Source: Sanguibacter inulinus (GTDB lineage: Bacteria > Actinomycetota > Actinomycetes > Actinomycetales > Cellulomonadaceae). From it: a stretch of DNA of 34,303 nucleotides. Positions 1 through 7,730 of this stretch are shown here, piece after piece. Location of the stretch: the NCBI RefSeq assembly GCF_013415325.1, contig NZ_JACBYE010000047.1, positions 1 to 34,303 on the forward strand. The letters are read 5' to 3'. Position numbers and translations under genes: made by a program. A model generated the notes under the pieces. That model made no database searches and was not told the origin of the DNA. It worked only from the letters and a program-made list of their open reading frames with translations. Within the stretch, counting starts at the first letter, position 1. Every line of letters begins with the position of its first letter.

Positions 1-61
1 ACCCTGTCGGGTGGCCGCCTCTTCTGCGTGCTGCACGGTCTGCTCGCGCAGACCTGGGGTG
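1..61. other. Edge segment downstream of ssrA, no gene seen
   Basis: This stretch follows the encoded CCA end of the tmRNA gene (which reads leftward) and runs to the window edge. I see no convincing coding frame or strong hairpin in it. It may hold the ssrA terminator or the end of a neighbour, but the sequence is too short to decide. Confidence 0.4.
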
Positions 62-429
62 TGGTGGAGGTGCGGGGAATCGAACCCCGGTCCGGTGACG
101 CAAATCCAGGACTTCTCCGGGCGCAGTCTGCTGTGGATTTTCTCGGCCTCAGCACTCGCGCAGACACGTAGCTGACAGGCCCAGTCGTCTTAGAGTCCCT
201 GCAACGTCAACGACGAACGTTACAAGCAGTGGCTCCCTAGATGACGCAAGGAACCGGAGCGGAAGCTACCCCGGGCTTACGGACTTCAGGACTCGCTCAG
301 GCGGCGAGTGCGAAGTCGGTGCGCTTGGAATCGGCACCTATTGTTTTGCAGACATCGTTTACGAGATAAGTCTGCATCCTCGGCCCGCTTCTCCTCGAAA
401 CACGACCACCGTCGAAACCGATCACCCCC
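62..429 (-). ncRNA. ssrA: tmRNA (transfer-messenger RNA)
   Basis: Ribosome-rescue RNA that acts with SmpB to release stalled ribosomes and tag the nascent peptide for proteolysis. Read on the minus strand it begins GGGGGTGATCGGTTTCGACG, a typical tmRNA 5' end. It finishes with a T-arm GGTTCGATTCC and an encoded CCA at 62-64. The 7-nt acceptor arm GGGGGTG (423-429) pairs with CACCTCC (one G-U), as expected of the alanine-accepting tRNA-like domain. The mRNA-like part lies at 297-335: resume codon GCC, tag ADSKRTDFALAA, then TGA. Length is 368 nt, normal for an actinobacterial one-piece tmRNA. It lies directly downstream of smpB in the same direction. The ends come from structure; the true primary transcript probably carries a longer 5' leader removed by RNase P. 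Confidence 0.97.
297..335 (-). other. tmRNA tag-peptide reading frame
   Basis: The short frame inside ssrA reads GCC GAT TCC AAG CGC ACC GAC TTC GCA CTC GCC GCC TGA, giving ADSKRTDFALAA. In trans-translation the tRNA-like alanine precedes it, so the appended tag would be A-ADSKRTDFALAA. The terminal ALAA is the classic ClpXP/ClpAP degron. Two clpP genes and a ClgR/PopR-like regulator that also ends in AA lie a few kb away. Confidence 0.93.
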
Positions 430-701
430 GTGTGCAGTTTTCAAGCACCGTGCCCGGTCGAGTACCCCGCGCAGCGATGACTCCAGTCTACGCGACCAGG
501 AGGCCCGGGCGCACGGGATTATCGTGCGCCTGGGGCGAACACCGGCGCGATGCGGACACTGGGGCGTCCCGGACACCGCTCGGTAGACCGCGCCCCGCCC
601 ACTGGCGCTCCGCGGGCCCCGCGACAGGCCCCGGGGCTCTTCACCGCCCAGGCTGGGAGCGTTATCTCACGGCTGACGAGTCGCCGACCGTAGCCGAGAC
701 C
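430..701. other. Intergenic region between smpB and ssrA
   Basis: This 272-nt stretch has no convincing gene. It contains GC-rich inverted repeats: CGCGG-GCC-CCGCG at 611-623, a palindromic GCCCCGGGGC near 629-638, and the hairpin at 508-530. Reading toward ssrA there is a GATAAT hexamer at 518-523 that could be a -10 element. That would give a pre-tmRNA with a leader of roughly 80 nt. No -35 match is obvious. Confidence 0.45.
508..530 (-). terminator. 8-bp hairpin between smpB and ssrA (terminator or promoter element)
   Basis: GGCGCACG (508-515) and CGTGCGCC (523-530) form a perfect 8-bp stem around a 7-nt loop, GGATTAT. The loop region on the minus strand reads GATAAT, a good -10-like hexamer. 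The element could therefore terminate smpB transcription or mark the ssrA promoter. No U-tract follows. Confidence 0.4.
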
Positions 702-1232
702 TCAGCGCAGCTCGCGCTGACGGATCGCGCGGTGCGCCTCGCGGTTGTCCTGCTGCTCGCGCAGCGTCTGACGCTTGTCGAACTCCTTCTTGCCTCGCGC
801 GAGCGCGATCTCGACCTTGGCCCGCCCGTCGAGGAAGTACATCTGGAGCGGGACGATCGTGAAGCCCTTCTCCCGCGTGCCCTGCGCGAGGCGTTCGATC
901 TCCGAGCGGTGCAGCAGCAGCTTGCGCTTGCGACGAGGCGCGTGGTTCGTCCACGTCCCGTGGGCGTACTCCGAGATGTGCGCTCCCTCGAGCCACGCCT
1001 CGTTGCCCTCGATGTTCACGTAGCCGTCGACGAGCGACGCACGGCCTGCACGCAGCGCCTTGACCTCGGTGCCGGACAGGACCATGCCGGCCTCGAAGAC
1101 GTCTTCGATGGCGAAGTCGTGGCGCGCCTTCTTGTTGCTCGCGATGAGCGAGCGGACAGGTCCCGAGGAGGCTGGGGCCTTCTTGCCCTGCTTCGATCCG
1201 TCGGGGATCTGGTACATCTTCGCCTTGGCCAT
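702..1232 (-). CDS. smpB: SsrA-binding protein SmpB
   Basis: Partner of tmRNA: it binds the tRNA-like domain and occupies the decoding site of stalled ribosomes. The 176-aa product starts [12 protein letters not shown]. The OB-fold core includes [34 protein letters not shown] and [17 protein letters not shown]. The C-terminus is the usual basic tail ([18 protein letters not shown]) that enters the mRNA channel. The ATG is chosen because the frame becomes SmpB-like only there and AGGAGGTG lies just upstream (around 1235-1242). An N-terminal extension of about 15 residues precedes the conserved core, which is common in high-GC Gram-positives. The stop lies about 270 nt before ssrA, and the gene follows the M23 peptidase in the ftsEX cluster, a conserved actinobacterial order. 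Confidence 0.96.
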   Translation of the reverse strand: MAKAKMYQIPDGSKQGKKAPASSGPVRSLIASNKKARHDFAIEDVFEAGMVLSGTEVKALRAGRASLVDGYVNIEGNEAWLEGAHISEYAHGTWTNHAPRRKRKLLLHRSEIERLAQGTREKGFTIVPLQMYFLDGRAKVEIALARGKKEFDKRQTLREQQDNREAHRAIRQRELR

Positions 1233-1315
1233 GACACCTCCTGCTCGTCCGACCCGTGGTCGACGGGCCTCACCAGGGTAGATCACCCGGGCAGGGGGGA
1301 CGAGCTGTTTTGCTC

Positions 1316-2686
1316 TCAGCCCAGCATCGTCATGGGGTCGACGGTGCCGCCGTTGACGTACACCTCGAAGTGCAGGTGGCAGGCGGTCCCCAGTCCCGTG
1401 TTGCCCGAGTACCCGACGAGGTCTCCGGTCGAGACGCTCTGGCCGCCCGAGACGGCAAAGCTCGTCAGGTGGTTGTAGCTCGTCATGAGGCTGGCGCCGT
1501 TCCGGCTGCCGTTGTCGAGGAGAACCTGGTTGCCGAAGCCGTTCTTCCAGGTGGCCCACTGGACCGTGCCGCTCGCCGCCGCGTAGATCGGCGTACCGCA
1601 GTAGGCGCGGAAGTCGGTGCCTGCGTGGAGCCTGTAGTAGCCGAGCACGGGGTGCAGGCGCCAGCCGTAGCTCGACGTGATGTGCGGGACAGCGGTCGGG
1701 TACGAGAGCGAGCCACCTGACGGCGGCGCCGGGGCTGGCGCAGGAGCCGGCGCGGGTGCGGGTGCGGCGCCTCCGGTCGAGGGCGCGGGGCGCGCGGCCT
1801 CGGCGGCCTTGCGCTGCGCCTCCTGCTCGGCGGCGATGCGGGCACGCTCGGCCTCCTGGAGGCCGATGATGTCCTGGATCTCCGACGTGAGGTCGTCGCT
1901 CTGCGTGGTGAGCTCGGCCTGGCGGGCCTCTTCGGTCTTCTTGCGTTCTTCGATGGTCGTCTTCTTGGACGCCTGCTCGGTGATGAGCCGCTCGACCTCG
2001 GTCTTCGCGTCAGCAGCGCTGGTCTTGGCCGCGTCGGCCTCGACGAGCTTGGCGTCGGCGTCGGTCTTGAGGGTGCTGATCGCGTCCTTGACGGCGTCGA
2101 GACGCACCTGGGTGTTGCTCGTGACAGCCTGCGTCTGGCGGAGGTCCTCGAGGGAGGAGTTCTGCGTCCGCAGCGCCGTGGTCGACATGTTGTACTGCGT
2201 GACGAACTCGTCGGTCGTCTTGGCCCCCACCACGAACTCGAGGCTCGAGATGCCGAGGTCGCCGCGAGCGGCCTGCCGGGCCATCTCTGCGACGGCGTTG
2301 TGCGCGTCGGTCGACGCGGTCTCGTTCTCGGCGATGGTGTCGACGAGCGTGGTCTCTTCGGCCTCGGCGTCGGTGAGCCGCTGCGCGAGGCTGTCGGCCT
2401 CGCGCTGCGCGGTCTCGTACGCAGCGTTCGCCTTGTCGAGGGTCGCCTGCGCGACGGGAAGCTCGGCCTCGATCGTCTGCAGGTCGATGTACGCCTGGGC
2501 GAGGGCCTCGTCCGTCTCGGCGAGGTCGTCGCTCACGGCGGTGAGCGCCGAGCTCGCCGCGTCCTTCTTCGCCTGTGCGTCCGCGAGGCGGTCGTCCAGG
2601 TCGTCGGCGGAGGCGGGCATCACGCTCAGGCCGACCAGCAGGGCGACCGAGAGCAGTGCGGCGGAGAGGGACCTCAGGCGAGTCAT
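1316..2686 (-). CDS. Secreted coiled-coil M23 (LytM) peptidoglycan endopeptidase, FtsEX-linked
   Basis: Predicted exported murein hydrolase of 456 aa. Residues 1-27 form a signal peptide (basic MTRLR, a hydrophobic run, then ASA). Residues 28 to about 285 are a long Ala/Glu/Lys-rich coiled coil of EnvC/PcsB type. An AP-repeat linker (about 305-330) leads to a C-terminal LytM domain. The zinc residues appear intact: H354 and D358 in LHAGTDF, and H437/H439 in CHLHFEV. A further His sits in SYNHL. E. coli EnvC has lost its own catalysis, so this protein is more likely a direct enzyme. The start is only 3 nt after the ftsX stop, so co-transcription is near certain. By analogy with EnvC, PcsB and RipC, it is probably recruited and activated by the FtsX extracellular loop at the septum; that is inference from context. 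Confidence 0.88.
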   Translation of the reverse strand: MTRLRSLSAALLSVALLVGLSVMPASADDLDDRLADAQAKKDAASSALTAVSDDLAETDEALAQAYIDLQTIEAELPVAQATLDKANAAYETAQREADSLAQRLTDAEAEETTLVDTIAENETASTDAHNAVAEMARQAARGDLGISSLEFVVGAKTTDEFVTQYNMSTTALRTQNSSLEDLRQTQAVTSNTQVRLDAVKDAISTLKTDADAKLVEADAAKTSAADAKTEVERLITEQASKKTTIEERKKTEEARQAELTTQSDDLTSEIQDIIGLQEAERARIAAEQEAQRKAAEAARPAPSTGGAAPAPAPAPAPAPAPPSGGSLSYPTAVPHITSSYGWRLHPVLGYYRLHAGTDFRAYCGTPIYAAASGTVQWATWKNGFGNQVLLDNGSRNGASLMTSYNHLTSFAVSGGQSVSTGDLVGYSGNTGLGTACHLHFEVYVNGGTVDPMTMLG

Positions 2687-2689
2687 GTG

Positions 2690-3604
2690 TCAGACCTTCG
2701 TGTAGCGGCTCAGGGTGACGATCGACGAGATGGCAGCCAGCAGGAACGCGACACCGATGAGCAGCGGCGCGATCACCCACACGTCGCTGGTCGTGACGTA
2801 CGGGATCCACTGCATGGACTGGCCGAGCCAGTCCTCGACCAGGTACTTGACGCCGAGCCAGAGCCCGCCCACGGCCATGAGGGCACCGACCGTCGCGGCG
2901 ATCGCCCCCTCGAGCATGAAGGGCAGCTGGATGAAGAAGTTGGACGCCCCGACCAGGCGCATGATGCCCGTCTCGCGCTTGCGGCTGAGCGCGGAGAGCC
3001 GGATGGTCGTCGTGATGAGCAGGACCGCGGCGAGCAGCATGACACCGGCCAGGCCCGCGGAGAGCAGCGTGGCGCGGTTGAGCACGAGGAACAGGGGCTC
3101 GAAGATGCTCCGCTGGTCGCTGACGGTCTCGACACCGGGCCTGCCGGTGAGGACGTCGTTGATCACCTGGTACTGCTCGGGGTCGACGAGCTTGATGCGG
3201 AACGACGCGTTCATGTCGTCCTCGCTCACGGTGTTGAACCACCAGCGGTCGTCGAACTGCTCCGAGAACGTCACCCAGGCCTCGGCCTTGCTCTCGAAGG
3301 TGACGCTCTGGATCTCGGCCGCGACGTCGGGCTGCTCGAGCACCGCGCGGACCGAGTCGATCTGCTCGTTGGTGGCCTCACCGCCCGCACAGGTCGGCTG
3401 GCTCGAGCCGGGTGGGCAGAGGAAGACGCTGATCTCGACCTTGTCGTACCACTCGCCCTTGAACTTGCCGATCTGCGACTGCAGCAGGACGGCGGCACCC
3501 ACGAAGGTCAGGGACACGAAGGTCACGAGGACGACCGAGATGGTCATCGACAGGTTGCGCCGGAGACCGATCCCGATCTCGGAAAGAATGAACTGGAAAC
3601 GCAC
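2690..3604 (-). CDS. ftsX: Cell-division permease-like protein FtsX
   Basis: Membrane half of FtsEX, a mechanotransmitter that couples cytoplasmic ATP hydrolysis to activation of periplasmic cell-wall hydrolases. The 304-aa product starts MRFQFILSEIGIGLRRNLSM. It has one N-terminal transmembrane segment (about 22-43), a large extracellular domain and three C-terminal segments with the MacB/FtsX-type core. The extracellular loop contains two cysteines (LCPPGSSQPTCAGG), a frequent actinobacterial FtsX feature. The GTG start at 3604 is preferred because GAGGGG lies 6 nt upstream and homologues begin MRxxFIxxE. A more upstream start would overlap ftsE. It sits 10 nt after ftsE and 3 nt before the M23 peptidase gene, forming a tight operon. 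Confidence 0.95.
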   Translation of the reverse strand: MRFQFILSEIGIGLRRNLSMTISVVLVTFVSLTFVGAAVLLQSQIGKFKGEWYDKVEISVFLCPPGSSQPTCAGGEATNEQIDSVRAVLEQPDVAAEIQSVTFESKAEAWVTFSEQFDDRWWFNTVSEDDMNASFRIKLVDPEQYQVINDVLTGRPGVETVSDQRSIFEPLFLVLNRATLLSAGLAGVMLLAAVLLITTTIRLSALSRKRETGIMRLVGASNFFIQLPFMLEGAIAATVGALMAVGGLWLGVKYLVEDWLGQSMQWIPYVTTSDVWVIAPLLIGVAFLLAAISSIVTLSRYTKV

Positions 3605-3614
3605 CGATATCCCC

Positions 3615-4304
3615 TCAGCGGGCAGAGCCGTAGACGCCACGGGACTGGTCGCGGACCAGCTCACCCGTGGACAGTTCGATGACGCGCTTGCGCATCTGGT
3701 CGACGATCTCGTCGTCGTGCGTGGCCATGACCACGGTCGTGCCCGTGCGGTTGATCCTGTCGAGCAGGCGCATGATGCCCAGCGAGGTGGTCGGGTCGAG
3801 GTTTCCTGTCGGCTCGTCGCAGAGCAGGATCGAGGGCCGGTTCACGAAGGCGCGGGCGATCGCCACGCGCTGCTGCTCACCACCGGAGAGCTCGTGCGGA
3901 CGGCGCTTCTCCTTGCCCGCGAGCCCGACCATGTCGAGGGTCTCGGGGACCGTGGTCATGATGTGGTGGCGCGGCTTGCCGATCACCTGGAGCGCGAAGG
4001 CGACGTTCTCGAAGACCGTCTTGTTGGGCAGCAGGCGGAAGTCCTGGAACACCGCACCGATCTGGCGGCGCAGCGTGGGGACCTTCCAGTTGGAGAGGGT
4101 CTGCATGTTGCGGCCGGCGACGAAGACCTCGCCCGAGGTCGCGCGCTCTTCGCGCAGCACGAGGCGCAGGAAGGTCGACTTCCCCGAGCCGGACGCACCG
4201 ACGAGGAACACGAACTCTCCGCGCTCCACCTCGAGGGAGACGTCGTCGAGCGCAGGCCGCGCACCACGCGCGTACACCTTGCTGACGTTCTCAAAACGAA
4301 TCAC
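3615..4304 (-). CDS. ftsE: Cell-division ATP-binding protein FtsE
   Basis: Cytoplasmic ABC ATPase that drives FtsX. The product is 229 aa, exactly the usual size. Walker A is GASGSGKST (residues 36-44). The signature is LSGGEQQR, and Walker B is [12 protein letters not shown], followed by the H-loop in [10 protein letters not shown]. The family hallmark [20 protein letters not shown] is also present. The GTG at 4304 ([11 protein letters not shown]) matches the start of mycobacterial FtsE. A longer frame upstream adds only an unconserved stretch. No strong ribosome-binding site precedes this GTG. It is separated from prfB by about 200 nt containing two hairpins, so it may have its own promoter there, although I could not pick one out. 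Confidence 0.95.
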   Translation of the reverse strand: MIRFENVSKVYARGARPALDDVSLEVERGEFVFLVGASGSGKSTFLRLVLREERATSGEVFVAGRNMQTLSNWKVPTLRRQIGAVFQDFRLLPNKTVFENVAFALQVIGKPRHHIMTTVPETLDMVGLAGKEKRRPHELSGGEQQRVAIARAFVNRPSILLCDEPTGNLDPTTSLGIMRLLDRINRTGTTVVMATHDDEIVDQMRKRVIELSTGELVRDQSRGVYGSAR

Positions 4305-4342
4305 AACTGGGCCCAGGCTTCCGTTCGGTGGGGCGAGCACGG

Positions 4343-4361
4343 CTGCCCGCAGGGCGGGCAG
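4343..4361 (-). terminator. Hairpin between prfB and ftsE
   Basis: CTGCCCGC (4343-4350), loop AGG, then GCGGGCAG (4354-4361) form a perfect 8-bp GC stem in the 203-nt gap between prfB and ftsE. Together with the hairpin at 4445-4463 it may attenuate read-through from prfB. There is no T-tract, as is usual in actinobacteria. Confidence 0.45.
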
Positions 4362-4444
4362 ACCGGTTCGAGAGTATGCACCCCTGCACAGGACCTCACG
4401 CCCGACACGCCGCCCGGCGGCGAGCCTGGGAGCAGTCTGGACAC

Positions 4445-4463
4445 GGCCCGACGGCTGCGGGCC
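4445..4463 (-). terminator. Hairpin just downstream of prfB
   Basis: GGCCCG (4445-4450) pairs with CGGGCC (4458-4463) across a 7-nt loop. It lies about 45 nt beyond the prfB stop on the minus strand, so it is a plausible prfB terminator. No T-tract is present. Confidence 0.4.
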
Positions 4464-4507
4464 TCAGATCACGCTCGGCTGACGGGCGGCTGCCGATCAG
4501 CTGTCTG

Positions 4508-5626
4508 TCAGCTGTCGGACTTCGACCGGCGCCAGCGGATGCCGGCCTCGATGAAGTCGTCGATCTCACCGTCGAAGACCGCCGAGGTGTTGCCGACCTC
4601 GTGCTCGGTCCGCAGGTCCTTGACCATCTGGTACGGCTGGAGGACGTAGGAGCGCATCTGGTCGCCCCAGCTGGCCTTGACGTCCCCGGCCATCTCCTTC
4701 TTCATGGCCTTCTCCTGCGCCTGGCGCTCGAGGAGCAGCCTGGACTGGAGCACGCGCATGGCAGCGGCACGGTTCTGGATCTGCGACTTCTCGTTCTGCA
4801 TCGACACGACGATCCCTGTCGGGATGTGCGTGAGGCGCACAGCGGAGTCTGTCGTGTTGACGGACTGTCCACCCGGGCCCGACGAGCGGAACACGTCGAC
4901 GCGGATCTCGTTGTCCGGGATGTCGACGTGGTCGGTCGACTCGATGAGCGGGATGACCTCGACGGCGGCGAAGGAGGTCTGGCGGCGGCCCTGGTTGTCG
5001 AAGGGCGAGATGCGCACGAGACGGTGCGTGCCGGCCTCGACGGAGAGGTTGCCGAAGGCGTACGGGGCCTTGACCTCGAAGGTCGCGGACTTGAGCCCGG
5101 CCTCCTCGGCGTAGGAGGTGTCGAGCACGGCGGTCGGGTAGCCGTGGCGCTCGGCCCAGCGCAGGTACATGCGCATGAGCATCTCGGCGAAGTCTGCGGC
5201 GTCGACGCCACCGGCTCCTGCACGGATGCTCACGACGGCCTCGCGGGCGTCCCACTCCCCCGACAGCAGGGTGCGGACCTCGAGGTCGCCGAGGTCGCGG
5301 CGGATGCCGTCGAGATCCTTCTGCGCCTCTTCGAGGGTCTCGACGTCGTCGGCGCCCTCACCCTCGGTCGCCATCTCGACGAGCACCTCGAGGTCGTCGA
5401 TGCGCGACTCCATGTTCACGATGCGGTCGAGCTCGGTCTGCGCCTGGGACAGGGCTGTCGTCACCTTCTGCGCTGCCTCGGTGTCGTCCCAGAGGTCAGG
5501 CGCGGAGGCCTGGTCCGAGAGCTCGGCGATGCGGATCTTCAGCGCCTCCGGGTCGGTCACGGCGCTGATGGTCGCGAGGGTGCCGCGCAGGGCGCTGATC
5601 TCTGATGCGAAGTCGGTGGTAGCCAC
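4508..5626 (-). CDS. prfB: Peptide chain release factor 2
   Basis: Class I release factor recognising UGA and UAA and triggering peptidyl-tRNA hydrolysis. The product is 372 aa. The stop-codon tripeptide is SPF (residues 207-209), diagnostic of RF2 rather than RF1. The catalytic GGQ is at 252-254 in [18 protein letters not shown]. The N-terminal helical domain is complete and ends as expected. The frame is continuous from the start, so it lacks the programmed +1 frameshift found near codon 25 of many bacterial prfB genes; actinobacterial prfB genes commonly lack it. The GTG at 5626 ([10 protein letters not shown]) matches homologues. A TAACCT hexamer lies 8 nt upstream, suggesting a leaderless or very short leader. 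It diverges from the ClgR/PopR-like gene and precedes ftsEX. Confidence 0.95.
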   Translation of the reverse strand: MATTDFASEISALRGTLATISAVTDPEALKIRIAELSDQASAPDLWDDTEAAQKVTTALSQAQTELDRIVNMESRIDDLEVLVEMATEGEGADDVETLEEAQKDLDGIRRDLGDLEVRTLLSGEWDAREAVVSIRAGAGGVDAADFAEMLMRMYLRWAERHGYPTAVLDTSYAEEAGLKSATFEVKAPYAFGNLSVEAGTHRLVRISPFDNQGRRQTSFAAVEVIPLIESTDHVDIPDNEIRVDVFRSSGPGGQSVNTTDSAVRLTHIPTGIVVSMQNEKSQIQNRAAAMRVLQSRLLLERQAQEKAMKKEMAGDVKASWGDQMRSYVLQPYQMVKDLRTEHEVGNTSAVFDGEIDDFIEAGIRWRRSKSDS

Positions 5627-5750
5627 GATCGTCAAGGTTACGCGACTCCGGCCGGAGCGGGGGGACGCACGGTGCGGGTCACCGCGATGACGAGCCGGCG
5701 GGGTCGCGCGGGGAGACGTCACCACCAGACAGAGCCAGCTCCACCCGAGG

Positions 5751-5785
5751 CGTCCGCCCGTGGCGCTGTTCACCACGGGCGGACG
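5751..5785. repeat. 13-bp perfect inverted repeat in the prfB/regulator divergent region
   Basis: CGTCCGCCCGTGG (5751-5763) and CCACGGGCGGACG (5773-5785) are perfect complements separated by 9 nt. The element is 125 nt upstream of prfB and 88 nt upstream of the regulator start. Both genes read away from it, so an ordinary terminator is unexpected. It could be an operator, a small-RNA terminator or an attenuator. Confidence 0.6.
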
Positions 5786-5817
5786 TCCGCCTGGATCGTC
5801 GCGGCGCACCGGCACCC

Positions 5818-5823
5818 TAGGCT
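5818..5823 (+). promoter_or_regulatory. Candidate -10 element for the ClgR/PopR-like gene
   Basis: TAGGCT fits the TANNNT pattern seen before many starts in this window. It lies about 50 nt before the GTG, so here the transcript would have a leader, consistent with the GAGGAG ribosome-binding site before this gene. No convincing -35 is seen. Confidence 0.35.
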
Positions 5824-5872
5824 CGGACCAGGACGCGCAGAGCCGGACCGAGCCGCACGACGAGGAGACCCC

Positions 5873-6280
5873 GTGGGAACCCTGATCCCCTTCCCCGTCC
5901 GTCCTGCCGCGGAGCTGGGGCGGACGACGCAGGGCACGGCGGAAGCCCAGCGGACCCCGGTCCGCGATGCCGGTGCCGACCACACTCCTCTCGCGACTCC
6001 CCGTGCCACCGGCCCCTCGCTCCTCTGGCGCGAGGCCGTCGGTCACGAGCTGCGCGGCGAGCGCACGGCCCAGTCACGCACGCTCGCCGACGTCGCCCGT
6101 CGTGCCGGGGTCTCGACCCAGTACCTCTCGGAGATCGAGCGCGGTCGCAAAGAGCCGTCCTCTGAGGTGCTCGAGGCCATCGGGTCCGCACTGTCGCTCA
6201 CGCTGCTCAACCTGACCTCGCGGGTGTCGGGGGCGCTCGCACGGGGCACAGGCGACGGAGCCCGCCTCATGGCCGCCTGA
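5873..6280 (+). CDS. XRE-family regulator of the ClgR/PopR type
   Basis: DNA-binding regulator of 135 aa. After about 45 variable residues an HTH_3 domain runs from [18 protein letters not shown] through [20 protein letters not shown] to [20 protein letters not shown]. The [16 protein letters not shown] recognition-helix region is typical of ClgR/PopR activators of clp genes in actinobacteria. The GTG start has GAGGAG at 5861-5866. The protein ends GDGARLMAA. In Streptomyces, PopR and ClgR are degraded by ClpP through a terminal Ala-Ala, so the AA here is probably a degron. It converges on two clpP genes 96 nt away, the expected target. Function as activator and the feedback loop are inferred from the family; I did not assign a symbol because ClgR and PopR cannot be separated by eye. 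Confidence 0.85.
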   Translation: MGTLIPFPVRPAAELGRTTQGTAEAQRTPVRDAGADHTPLATPRATGPSLLWREAVGHELRGERTAQSRTLADVARRAGVSTQYLSEIERGRKEPSSEVLEAIGSALSLTLLNLTSRVSGALARGTGDGARLMAA

Positions 6281-6376
6281 CCGCCCGTCCGACGTCGAGC
6301 CCGCGGCCTGGAGTTCAGCCCCGCTCCCCGACGACGGCCGGCGGCTCCCTCCTCCGAACCAGCCGCGGCACGAGCG

Positions 6377-6991
6377 TCACCGCACCCCAGCGCGGACCTT
6401 CCGGCTCGCCACGACCTCGTCGACGAGCCCGTAGGCGACGGCCTGACCGGCTGTGAAGATCCGGTCCCTCGACGTGTCGGCCCGCAGCACGGCGAGGTCT
6501 TGTCCCGTGTGCTCGGCGAGGATGTGGTCGACCTCGTCGCGGACCCGCTGGATCTCCTTGGCCTGGATCTCCAGGTCGGGCAGCGCTCCACGACCGCTGC
6601 TGACCGACGGCGGGTGCAGCAGGACGCGGGCGTGGGGCAGGATGCCGCGTCGCCCCGGTTCGCCCGCGGCGAGCAGCACCGCGGCCGACGACGCCGCCTG
6701 CCCGACGCACACCGTGCCGACAGGGGCGCGCAGGTACTGGATGGTGTCGTAGATCGCGAGCATGGCACTGACCGAGCCGCCTGGAGAGTTGATGTAGAGC
6801 TCGATGGGCAGGTCGGGCGCAGCAGACTCCAGGTGGATGAGCTGGGCGACGACCACGTTCGCGACGCCGTCGTCGATCTCCGTGCCCAGGAACACGATCC
6901 TGTCGGAGAGCAGGCGGCTGTAGACGTCGGCGGCCCGCTCCCCCGTCGTGGTCTTCTCGATGACGCTCGGGATCGTGTACTGCCCGCTCAT
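6377..6991 (-). CDS. clpP: ATP-dependent Clp protease proteolytic subunit, second of pair
   Basis: Serine peptidase subunit of 204 aa. The catalytic triad is complete: S101 in [15 protein letters not shown]126 in ARVLLHPPS and D172 in RADTSRDR. The oligomerisation/handle region and YGLVDEVV end are canonical. Its ATG overlaps the stop of the upstream clpP by 4 nt (ATGA), so the two are translationally coupled and presumably form a mixed double ring, as ClpP1P2 does in actinobacteria. Atypical points are SSA instead of SMG after the active serine and HPPS instead of HQPxG. There is no tig or clpX next to the pair. A ClgR/PopR-like gene lies beside it, recalling the Streptomyces clpP3-clpP4 locus rather than the housekeeping clpP1-clpP2 operon. 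Confidence 0.93.
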   Translation of the reverse strand: MSGQYTIPSVIEKTTTGERAADVYSRLLSDRIVFLGTEIDDGVANVVVAQLIHLESAAPDLPIELYINSPGGSVSAMLAIYDTIQYLRAPVGTVCVGQAASSAAVLLAAGEPGRRGILPHARVLLHPPSVSSGRGALPDLEIQAKEIQRVRDEVDHILAEHTGQDLAVLRADTSRDRIFTAGQAVAYGLVDEVVASRKVRAGVR

Positions 6992-7626
6992 CGGGCACCT
7001 GCCAGGCCGGCGGGACGCTGGCCCTGGGCTGGGAGCACCTGCGCGAGGTCTGTCGCGACGGCGTCGACGAAGCCGTAGTCCAGTGCCTCCTGCGCCGTGA
7101 ACCACCTGTCTCGGTCCGAGTCTCGCTCGACCCTGTCGTAGGGCTGCCCCGTGTGCTCGGCGATCAGCGTGAGCATGACCTTCTTGGTGTGCTCGAGGTT
7201 CTCGGCCTGGATCGCGATGTCCACGGCGGTGCCCTGGAGACCGGCCGACCCCTGGTGCATGAGGATGCGGGCGTGCGGCAGGGCGAAGCGCTTGCCACGG
7301 GTCCCGGCGGAGAGCAAGAACTGCCCCATGCTCGCGGCGGTCCCGAGCGCGACGGTGCTCACGTCGTTCGGGATCAGCCGCATGACGTCGTACATGGCGA
7401 GCCCGGCTGACACCGAGCCGCCGGGCGAGGCGATGAGCAGGACGATGTCGGCGTGAGGGTCTTCGGCGGAGAGCAGCAGGAGCTGGCTGCAGACGCGGGT
7501 GGCCAGGTCGTCGTCGACCTCTTGGCCGATCACGACGACGCGGCGGAACATCAGGCCGCTGGTGAGCCTGTCCGCGAGTGCGCCGCCGCCGGACGGTGGG
7601 GTGTCGTGGGTGCTGGTGAGGTGCAC
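6988..7626 (-). CDS. clpP: ATP-dependent Clp protease proteolytic subunit, first of pair
   Basis: ClpP subunit of 212 aa with triad residues S99 ([14 protein letters not shown]), H124 (ARILMHQGS) and D169 (VERDSDRDR). An N-terminal segment of about 20 variable residues precedes the core. The GTG at 7626 is chosen because GAGGAGGA lies immediately upstream (7631-7638). Another in-frame GTG at 7659 lacks such a site. The subunit is closer to the standard ClpP consensus than its downstream partner and overlaps it by 4 nt. An inverted repeat CTGCT-GTG-AGCAG at 7708-7720 lies about 80 nt upstream and may be the regulator's binding site. marR lies upstream in the same direction, so some read-through is possible. 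Confidence 0.93.
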   Translation of the reverse strand: MHLTSTHDTPPSGGGALADRLTSGLMFRRVVVIGQEVDDDLATRVCSQLLLLSAEDPHADIVLLIASPGGSVSAGLAMYDVMRLIPNDVSTVALGTAASMGQFLLSAGTRGKRFALPHARILMHQGSAGLQGTAVDIAIQAENLEHTKKVMLTLIAEHTGQPYDRVERDSDRDRWFTAQEALDYGFVDAVATDLAQVLPAQGQRPAGLAGAR

Positions 7627-7701
7627 GGGGTCCTCCTCGGTGGTGGGTGTGCACCCCACGGTGTCTCAGCGGTCGCGGCTGCGGGGCCGGATCGTCTCGA
7701 G

Positions 7702-7720
7702 GCAGATCTGCTGTGAGCAG
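7702..7720 (-). promoter_or_regulatory. Candidate ClgR/PopR-type operator upstream of the clpP pair
   Basis: CTGCT (7708-7712), GTG, AGCAG (7716-7720) is an inverted repeat with a 3-nt spacer. It overlaps the palindrome GCAGATCTGC (7702-7711). From memory, the Streptomyces PopR site is described as CTGCC-type half-sites around a 3-nt spacer, so core and spacing resemble it. It lies between marR and clpP, about 80-95 nt before the GTG. Confidence 0.4.
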
Positions 7721-7730
7721 CAGCCGAGTG

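Noticed and set aside
308-586. Short open frames crossing the ssrA region on both strands
   Set aside because: They overlap the tmRNA, whose acceptor arm, T-arm and tag frame are unambiguous. The translations are Arg/Ser-rich noise.
1720-1790. GC-rich near-repeats in the M23 peptidase gene as a possible DNA repeat element
   Set aside because: They encode the Ala-Pro linker between coiled coil and LytM domain, so the repetition is a protein-composition effect.
4343-4463. Two hairpins before ftsE as a riboswitch
   Set aside because: They are simple stems without conserved loops of a known riboswitch class; terminators of prfB are a simpler reading.
2715-4649. Long plus-strand open frame opposite ftsX and ftsE (644 codons)
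   Set aside because: It is antisense to genes with clear FtsE and FtsX motifs, and its Ser/Arg/Thr-rich translation has no recognisable domain.
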